From assembly GCA_022823235.1 (NCBI GenBank), contig JAJDXO010000053.1, forward strand, positions 1-57,243: a stretch of 57,243 bases of DNA, given 5' to 3'. Of this stretch, positions 52,517 to 57,243 are shown in pieces. Made by a program: the position numbers and the translations under genes. The stretch comes from Rhodospirillales bacterium (GTDB lineage: Bacteria > Pseudomonadota > Alphaproteobacteria > Rhodospirillales > UBA2165). The stretch's first letter is position 1. Each line of letters opens with the position of its first letter. The notes beneath the pieces are model-generated. The model saw nothing but the letters and a program-made list of their open reading frames with translations. It was not told where the DNA came from and searched no databases.

Positions 52517-53439
52517 CCGCCGCCGCGACGGCCGCGCCCGCGTCGTCGGCGCGCCACGCGTGGCGGCGCTTCGCCCGCCACCGGCTGGCGCTGGCGAGCG
52601 TCCTCGTCCTGGCGCTCCTGTGCCTGCTGGCCTTCAGCGCCCCCCTGTTCGAGCTTGCGCTCGGGACCGATTCCGAGCGGGTCAACCTGTTCTCCCGGCT
52701 CGCCCCGCCGTCGGCGCAGGCCTTTCTCGGCACCGACGAGTTGGGCCGGGATATGTTCCTCCGGCTGCTCGAAGGCGGCCAGGTGTCGCTGCTCGTCGGC
52801 CTGACCGCCGCCGTCGCCGCGGCGGTAATCGGCACCTTCATCGGATTGGTCGCCGGTTATTTCGGCGGACGGTTCGACGCCTTCCTGATGCGGTTCACCG
52901 ACGGCATCATCGCGCTCCCCCTGTTGCCGCTGCTTATCGTTCTGGCGGCCATCGATCTCGACAAACTCGGCATTCCGGCGGCGATCGCCAATTCGGAGAA
53001 CATCAGTCTCTACCGCATCATCCTGATCGTCGCGCTGGTCGGCTGGACGACGGTGGCGCGTCTGGTGCGCGGCGCGGCGCTGAGCATCCGCGAGCGCGAA
53101 TACGTGCAGGCGGCCAAGGTTCAGGGCGCGGGAAGCTGGCGGATCATGCGGGTCCACATCCTGCCCAACCTGATCTCGCCGATCATCGTCGCGACCACCC
53201 TGTCGGTGGGCAACATCATCCTGCTGGAATCCGTCTTGAGCTTCCTCGGTCTCGGCATTCAGCCGCCGATCCCGAGCTGGGGAAATCTGCTCACCAATGC
53301 CCAGGCGCTGATCTCGACCGCCCCGCTGCTGGCGTTCTATCCGGGCTTTCTCATACTGCTCACCGTGCTGGCGTTCAATTTCCTCGGCGACGGTTTGCAG
53401 GACGCCCTCGATCCGAGGGCGGTGCGCCGCCGCGCCTGA
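52513..53439 (+). CDS. Dpp/Opp-type ABC transporter permease 2
   Basis: The 308-residue membrane protein matches DppC: a first helix after RRFARHRLALASVLVLALLC, the FLGTDELGRDMFLRLLEGG motif, the coupling block REYVQAAKVQGAGSWRIMRV and the end FNFLGDGLQDALDPR. The long basic N-terminus is usual. With the genes at 49259 to 52516 it forms a complete importer apart from the receptor, for which 39907..41577 is the likely partner. Confidence 0.9.
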   Translation: MTAAATAAPASSARHAWRRFARHRLALASVLVLALLCLLAFSAPLFELALGTDSERVNLFSRLAPPSAQAFLGTDELGRDMFLRLLEGGQVSLLVGLTAAVAAAVIGTFIGLVAGYFGGRFDAFLMRFTDGIIALPLLPLLIVLAAIDLDKLGIPAAIANSENISLYRIILIVALVGWTTVARLVRGAALSIREREYVQAAKVQGAGSWRIMRVHILPNLISPIIVATTLSVGNIILLESVLSFLGLGIQPPIPSWGNLLTNAQALISTAPLLAFYPGFLILLTVLAFNFLGDGLQDALDPRAVRRRA

Positions 53440-53531
53440 GTTTTCCCGGTTGCCGCCGTCGGTTGCCGGGCCCGCCGATGCCCGCTACGCTCCCGTCCAA
53501 AGTTTCGTCTAGCCGCCGAGGGAGCGTTTCC

Positions 53532-54917
53532 ATGACCATACGCGCCAACTCACCCGCCGCCCGGGATGTCGCATCCCTGATTCACCCCTACACCGACCTC
53601 AGGACCCTTCAGGACGCGGGACCGGTGGTCATGAGCAGCGGCGACGGCGTTCGGGTGATCGACGATCAGGGGAAGGAATACATCGATGCGCTGGCGGGCC
53701 TGTGGTGCGCGTCGCTGGGTTTCCAGCAGGAGCGCCTGGTCGAGGCCGCGGCCGGGGCGATGGCGAAGCTGCCCTTCTATCACACCTTCTTCGGCAAATC
53801 CCACGAGCCGGGGATCGATCTGGCCGAGAAACTCCTGGAACTCGCGCCGGTACCCATGTCCAAGGTGTTCTTCGCCAACTCCGGCTCGGAGGCCAACGAC
53901 ACCGCCATCAAGCTCGCCTGGTACTTCAACAACGCCCATGACCGGCCCGAAAAGAAAAAGATAATCTCCAGGACCAAGGCCTATCACGGGGTCACCATCG
54001 CCGCCGCGAGCCTGACCGGCCTGCCCAACAACCATCGGGATTTCGATCTGCCCATCGACCGCTTCCTGCACACCTCGTGCCCCCACCACTACCGGTATGC
54101 CGAACCCGGCGAAACCGAGGTGGAATTCTCGGACCGCTGCGCCCGCGATCTCGAGGACCTCATCGAACGCGAGGGCGCGGACACCATCGCCGCCTTCATC
54201 GCCGAACCGGTGATGGGCGCCGGCGGCGTGATCCCGCCGCCCGAGGGATACTTCGAGCGCATCCAGCCGATCCTCAAGGCCAACGATATCCTGTTCATCG
54301 TCGATGAGGTCATCTGCGGCTTCTTCCGGACGGGAAAACGCTTCGGCGCCGAGACGTTCGGCCTCAAGCCCGACATGATGACCATGGCCAAGGCGCTGTC
54401 GTCGGGCTATCTGCCCATCTCGGCGCTGACGATTTCGGACCCGATTTATCAGGCAATGGTCGAGGAGAGCGAGAAGATCGGCATGTTCGGCCACGGCTTC
54501 ACCTATGGCGGACACCCGGTGTCCTGCGCCGTCGCCCTCGAGACCCTGAAGATTTACGACGAGATCCAAATCTCAAGCCATGTGGAACGCGTTGCGCCGC
54601 ATTTTCAGGCCGCGCTTCGCCGGGCGGGCGAACACCCGCTGATCGGCGAAGCCCGGGGACTGGGCCTGCTCGGCGGCCTGGAGATCGTCAAGGACAAGGA
54701 GACCGGCGAGCCGTTCGATGCCTCGCACATGGTCGCGGCGTTCGCCGTGCGTCACGCCGAGGACGGCGGTGTGATTACCCGCCGTATCGGCGACACGCTG
54801 GCTTTTTCGCCGCCGCTGGTGATCGACGAAGATCATATCGACCGGTTGTTCGGCATCGTGGAAAAGGCCTTGGATGAAACCTCGGCCATGGTCGAACGCG
54901 AGGGCCTGCGGGATTAG
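53532..54917 (+). CDS. Class III (omega-amino acid type) aminotransferase
   Basis: The 461-residue PLP enzyme has YIDALAGLWCASLGFQQ, FFANSGSEANDTAIKLAWY, IAEPVMGAGGVIPPPEGYF, IVDEVICGFFRTGKRFGAE and the PLP lysine in DMMTMAKALSSGYLPIS (about residue 286). It resembles beta-alanine or taurine/omega-amino acid:pyruvate aminotransferases. It follows the Dpp-type transporter by 92 bases on the same strand and may use an imported amine. Its TAG stop belongs to a repeat end. Exact amine donor not predictable. Confidence 0.88.
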   Translation: MTIRANSPAARDVASLIHPYTDLRTLQDAGPVVMSSGDGVRVIDDQGKEYIDALAGLWCASLGFQQERLVEAAAGAMAKLPFYHTFFGKSHEPGIDLAEKLLELAPVPMSKVFFANSGSEANDTAIKLAWYFNNAHDRPEKKKIISRTKAYHGVTIAAASLTGLPNNHRDFDLPIDRFLHTSCPHHYRYAEPGETEVEFSDRCARDLEDLIEREGADTIAAFIAEPVMGAGGVIPPPEGYFERIQPILKANDILFIVDEVICGFFRTGKRFGAETFGLKPDMMTMAKALSSGYLPISALTISDPIYQAMVEESEKIGMFGHGFTYGGHPVSCAVALETLKIYDEIQISSHVERVAPHFQAALRRAGEHPLIGEARGLGLLGGLEIVKDKETGEPFDASHMVAAFAVRHAEDGGVITRRIGDTLAFSPPLVIDEDHIDRLFGIVEKALDETSAMVEREGLRD

Positions 54918-54975
54918 GGTCCGTACTCGATTGAATGCACCCTCTCCCCCTGAAGAAGGGGGAGAGGGTGCAAAA
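54914..54975. repeat. Short family A copy beginning at a stop codon
   Basis: TAGGGTCCGTACTCGATTGA starts at the aminotransferase stop, followed by CCCTCTCCCCCTGAAGAAGG and GGGAGAGGGTG, a perfect hairpin that could also act as a terminator. The inner parts of the longer copies are missing. Confidence 0.7.
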
Positions 54976-55126
54976 AAGAAAGACCGGGCCAGGAGCCTAA
55001 AAACGCCGGGAAAATTGGCGTTTTAATTGTGGAGCCGGGAAGTACAATACGGCGGGAAGTACAATGTGGGATGAATGGCTCCGGCCGGCAGAGGCGGTGC
55101 CCGGGGGATCGGGATCCGACGAACGA

Positions 55127-56338
55127 ATGGACTACGAACGGTTTTTCGCGGAAAAAATAGGCGACCTTCGCACTGAGGGCCGCTATCGCGTGTTCGCCGA
55201 TCTGGAACGCAAGGCGGGCGGTTTCCCGGGCGCGGTCAATCACCTCGGGTCCGGCATCGAAGACGTAACCGTCTGGTGCTCCAACGACTATCTCGGCATG
55301 GGTCAGAGCCCGGTCGTGCTGGAAGCCATGCACGCGGCCATCGACAAGTGCGGCGCCGGGGCCGGCGGCACCCGCAACATCGCCGGCACCAACCATTATC
55401 ATGTGCTGCTGGAACGGGAACTGGCCGAGCTTCACGGCAAGGAAGCGGCGCTGATCTTCACCTCGGGCTACGTGGCCAATCTCACCACGCTCAGCACCAT
55501 CGGCGCCATGCTGCCCGACTGCGTGATCCTCTCGGATGCGCTCAACCACAATTCGATGATCGCCGGCATCAAGCACTCGCGCGCCGACAAGCGCATCTTC
55601 GCCCACAACGACGCCGCCGACCTGGAGGCCAAGCTGCGAGGCATCGCGCCCGGCCGGCCGAAACTGGTGGCCTTCGAGTCCGTCTACTCCATGGACGGCG
55701 ATATCGCGCCCATTAAGGACATTCTCGACGTCTGCGGCAAATACGGCGCCCTCACCTTCATCGACGAGGTTCATGCGGTCGGCATGTATGGCGAATGCGG
55801 CGGCGGCGTCGCCGAGCGCGAAGGCCTGATGGACCGGATCGACATCATCCAGGGCACCCTCGGCAAGGCCTTCGGCGTCATCGGCGGCTACATAGCCGGC
55901 TCCGCCGCCATGTGCGATTTCGTCCGTTCCTACGGCGACGGGTTCATTTTCTCGACCGCCATTCCGCCGGGCGTTGCCGCCGGCGCGCTCGCCAGCGTGC
56001 GGTACGTGAGGGCGCACAACGATCTCCGGGAACGCCACCAGGAGCGGGCCGCCACCCTCAAAGCCAGGCTGACCGCGGCCGGAATCCCGGTGATGCCGTC
56101 GGTCAGCCATATCGTGCCGGTCATGGTGGGCGATCCGGTGCTGTGCAAGCAGGCCGGCGACGCCCTGATGGAGCGCTACGCCATCTATGTCCAGCCGATC
56201 AACTATCCGACCGTTCCGCGCGGCACCGAGCGGCTGCGGTTCACGCCGACGCCGCTCCACACCGATGCCCATATGGACGCGCTGGTCGCGGCGCTGAAGG
56301 ACGTTTGGAGCCGACTCGGCATAAAGGCCGCGGCCTGA
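55127..56338 (+). CDS. hemA: 5-aminolevulinate synthase
   Basis: The 403-residue PLP enzyme condenses glycine with succinyl-CoA to give 5-aminolevulinate, the first step of the C4 haem pathway. It begins [20 protein letters not shown] and has [65 protein letters not shown] and the PLP lysine in [15 protein letters not shown] (about residue 244). The length matches alphaproteobacterial ALAS. The ATG at 55127 is preferred over an in-frame ATG 21 codons upstream because the family starts at MDYE. The pathway is typical of Alphaproteobacteria and is the best taxonomic marker here. Confidence 0.95.
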   Translation: MDYERFFAEKIGDLRTEGRYRVFADLERKAGGFPGAVNHLGSGIEDVTVWCSNDYLGMGQSPVVLEAMHAAIDKCGAGAGGTRNIAGTNHYHVLLERELAELHGKEAALIFTSGYVANLTTLSTIGAMLPDCVILSDALNHNSMIAGIKHSRADKRIFAHNDAADLEAKLRGIAPGRPKLVAFESVYSMDGDIAPIKDILDVCGKYGALTFIDEVHAVGMYGECGGGVAEREGLMDRIDIIQGTLGKAFGVIGGYIAGSAAMCDFVRSYGDGFIFSTAIPPGVAAGALASVRYVRAHNDLRERHQERAATLKARLTAAGIPVMPSVSHIVPVMVGDPVLCKQAGDALMERYAIYVQPINYPTVPRGTERLRFTPTPLHTDAHMDALVAALKDVWSRLGIKAAA

Positions 56339-56418
56339 TCGGGCCGTTCATTCCTATCGCGGGCGCGCCGTGTGCTAGTCTTCGGCATGTCCGGGTTCCG
56401 TAGAAGCGCCGCGCCGCC

Positions 56419-56964
56419 GTGTATGCCGACAACACCCTGACGCCGAAAGAAGCCGTCCGCCTGTGCGCTCTCGGCATTCTCTCCGATGGCCCGAAGGCCT
56501 ATGGCGATCTGGCGAACGAGATCCGGTATTTCGTCAGCCGGGTGACCGGCCCGTCGCTGGAACTGATGGGGGAATCCATCGAGCTGCTGCGCTACGAGGG
56601 GCTGGTCGAGCCGGTCGGCGAGGAAATTCCGGAGGGACAGGACCAGGTCCTGCAAATGACCGGCGACGGGCGGGAGATGCTGGCGAGCCTGCTCGCCGCC
56701 GACGTCCGCGCCGAGGCGTCCAGCCTTACCGAGCTCGTCCTGGCGCTGAAGTTCCGGTTCATCCACCTGCTGCCCGGCGACGAGCGTGACCGGCAGATCG
56801 AAACGGTGATCGAGGCCTGCGAGACCGAACTCGCCCGTCTGGGAGACCTGGCCGAGGGGCTCGAAGGCGACGGCGGCCTGCTCGCCGAGTGGCTGGGCCA
56901 CGACCTGGAACGGTTGGAGAAACGCCGGCGCTGGCTGGAGTCCCTCAAGGCCCGAGGGCAATAA
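56419..56964 (+). CDS. PadR-like transcriptional regulator
   Basis: The 181-residue protein has an N-terminal winged-helix pattern (TPKEAVRLCALGILSDGPK, AYGDLANEIRYFV, LRYEGLVEPVG) and a helical C-terminal half with a coiled-coil look (HDLERLEKRRRWLESLKARG), as in PadR-type regulators with a C-terminal dimerisation domain. The start is GTG at 56419. It follows hemA by 80 bases, but the target genes are unknown. The call is by overall pattern; a remote regulator family cannot be excluded. Confidence 0.65.
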   Translation: MYADNTLTPKEAVRLCALGILSDGPKAYGDLANEIRYFVSRVTGPSLELMGESIELLRYEGLVEPVGEEIPEGQDQVLQMTGDGREMLASLLAADVRAEASSLTELVLALKFRFIHLLPGDERDRQIETVIEACETELARLGDLAEGLEGDGGLLAEWLGHDLERLEKRRRWLESLKARGQ

Positions 56965-56971
56965 CGGCGTT

Positions 56972-57243
56972 AGGGTCCGTACTCGATTAGGGGAAGCCCG
57001 TTTTTGCGCGCCCCTCCCCCTCACCCGCAAGTCGTGGATACATGTGGATGGCCGGGTCCGGGTCCGGCTCGGTCAATTCGGAGCGAATTGACCTTACATG
57101 ACGCATTCATTTTATGGCTCACCCCCACCCACATCTTCACCCCCACCCCAACCCTCCCCCGACAAGGGGGAGGGGGGGTTTTTTTAACCCTCACCCCAGG
57201 AGGGAGAGGGATGCGGAGGCTTGGCGAGCGAAGCGAGCCAAGC
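56972..57243. repeat. Composite family A and B repeats with palindrome, to window end
   Basis: Starts with TTAGGGTCCGTACTCGATTAG after the regulator gene. A family B part follows (GTGGATGGCCGGGTCCGGGTC near 57046). GGTCAATTCG and CGAATTGACC form an inverted repeat at 57071..57093, as at 31696..31717. From 57120 family A begins again (CACCCCCACCCCAACCCTCC, TTGGCGAGCGAAGCGAGCC) and runs off the window. No gene is seen here. Confidence 0.7.

Overview
This is a GC-rich bacterial window, almost certainly from an alphaproteobacterium. The main evidence is a C4-pathway 5-aminolevulinate synthase (HemA, 55127..56338), together with orphan TctC-type receptors, a TAXI/TRAP transporter, many Rieske, SDR, GMC and P450 enzymes, and dispersed intergenic repeats. 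The gene content looks like catabolism and transport of unusual organic compounds. No rRNA, tRNA, CRISPR array or intact mobile element was seen.

The most important observation is that two genes that look broken are better read as selenoprotein genes. (1) At 4164..5270 (+) an in-frame TGA (4881..4883) sits exactly where the second cysteine of the AhpD/carboxymuconolactone-decarboxylase CxxC-xxx-H motif should be. (2) At 19897..20559 (-) an in-frame TGA (20287..20289) sits in FGSYT-[TGA]-PPF, the active-site signature of iodothyronine deiodinases, and the reading frame continues with further deiodinase-like motifs. Each TGA is followed at a suitable distance by a short stem-loop with a CGUG-type apical loop, as expected for a bacterial SECIS element. 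A conventional annotation would report four fragments.

Layout. 1-2030: IlvD/Edd dehydratase. 2316-10287: a block with two alkylsulfatase-like metallo-beta-lactamase paralogues at its edges, enclosing the AhpD-like selenoprotein, a GST, an orphan TctC receptor and a MetE-like protein, plus a transposase remnant. 10647-14175: TPP enzyme, SDR and Rieske oxygenase operon. 14294-20559 (minus): deiodinase-like selenoprotein, TAXI receptor, fused TRAP permease, a CMD-family protein and a GMC oxidoreductase, with a divergent LysR regulator at 20672. 21812-23700 (minus): a second GST then TctC pair. 24189-30842: FkbM methyltransferase, P450, DUF3237, flavin monooxygenase and two more MetE-like paralogues. 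31075-31652: ParD/ParE toxin-antitoxin. 31968-36786: Rieske oxygenase, aspartate dehydrogenase and an ABC transporter whose permease has an in-frame amber codon. 36767-39700 (minus): MFS, BASS symporter, TPR protein. 39907-54917: peptide-type ABC receptor, an ACP-FAAL-acyltransferase fusion, an HsaA-like flavoprotein, a helicase IV-like protein with a nuclease-like insertion, a Dpp-type ABC transporter and a class III aminotransferase. 55127-56964: hemA and a PadR-like regulator.

Two families of dispersed intergenic repeats run through the window. One of them carries a TAGGGTCCG end that supplies the actual stop codon of several genes. How the genes work together is inference: the deiodinase-like enzyme, receptor, permease, CMD protein and oxidoreductase look like an uptake-and-redox module for a small, possibly halogenated or oxidised organic substrate. 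No substrate can be read from the sequence.
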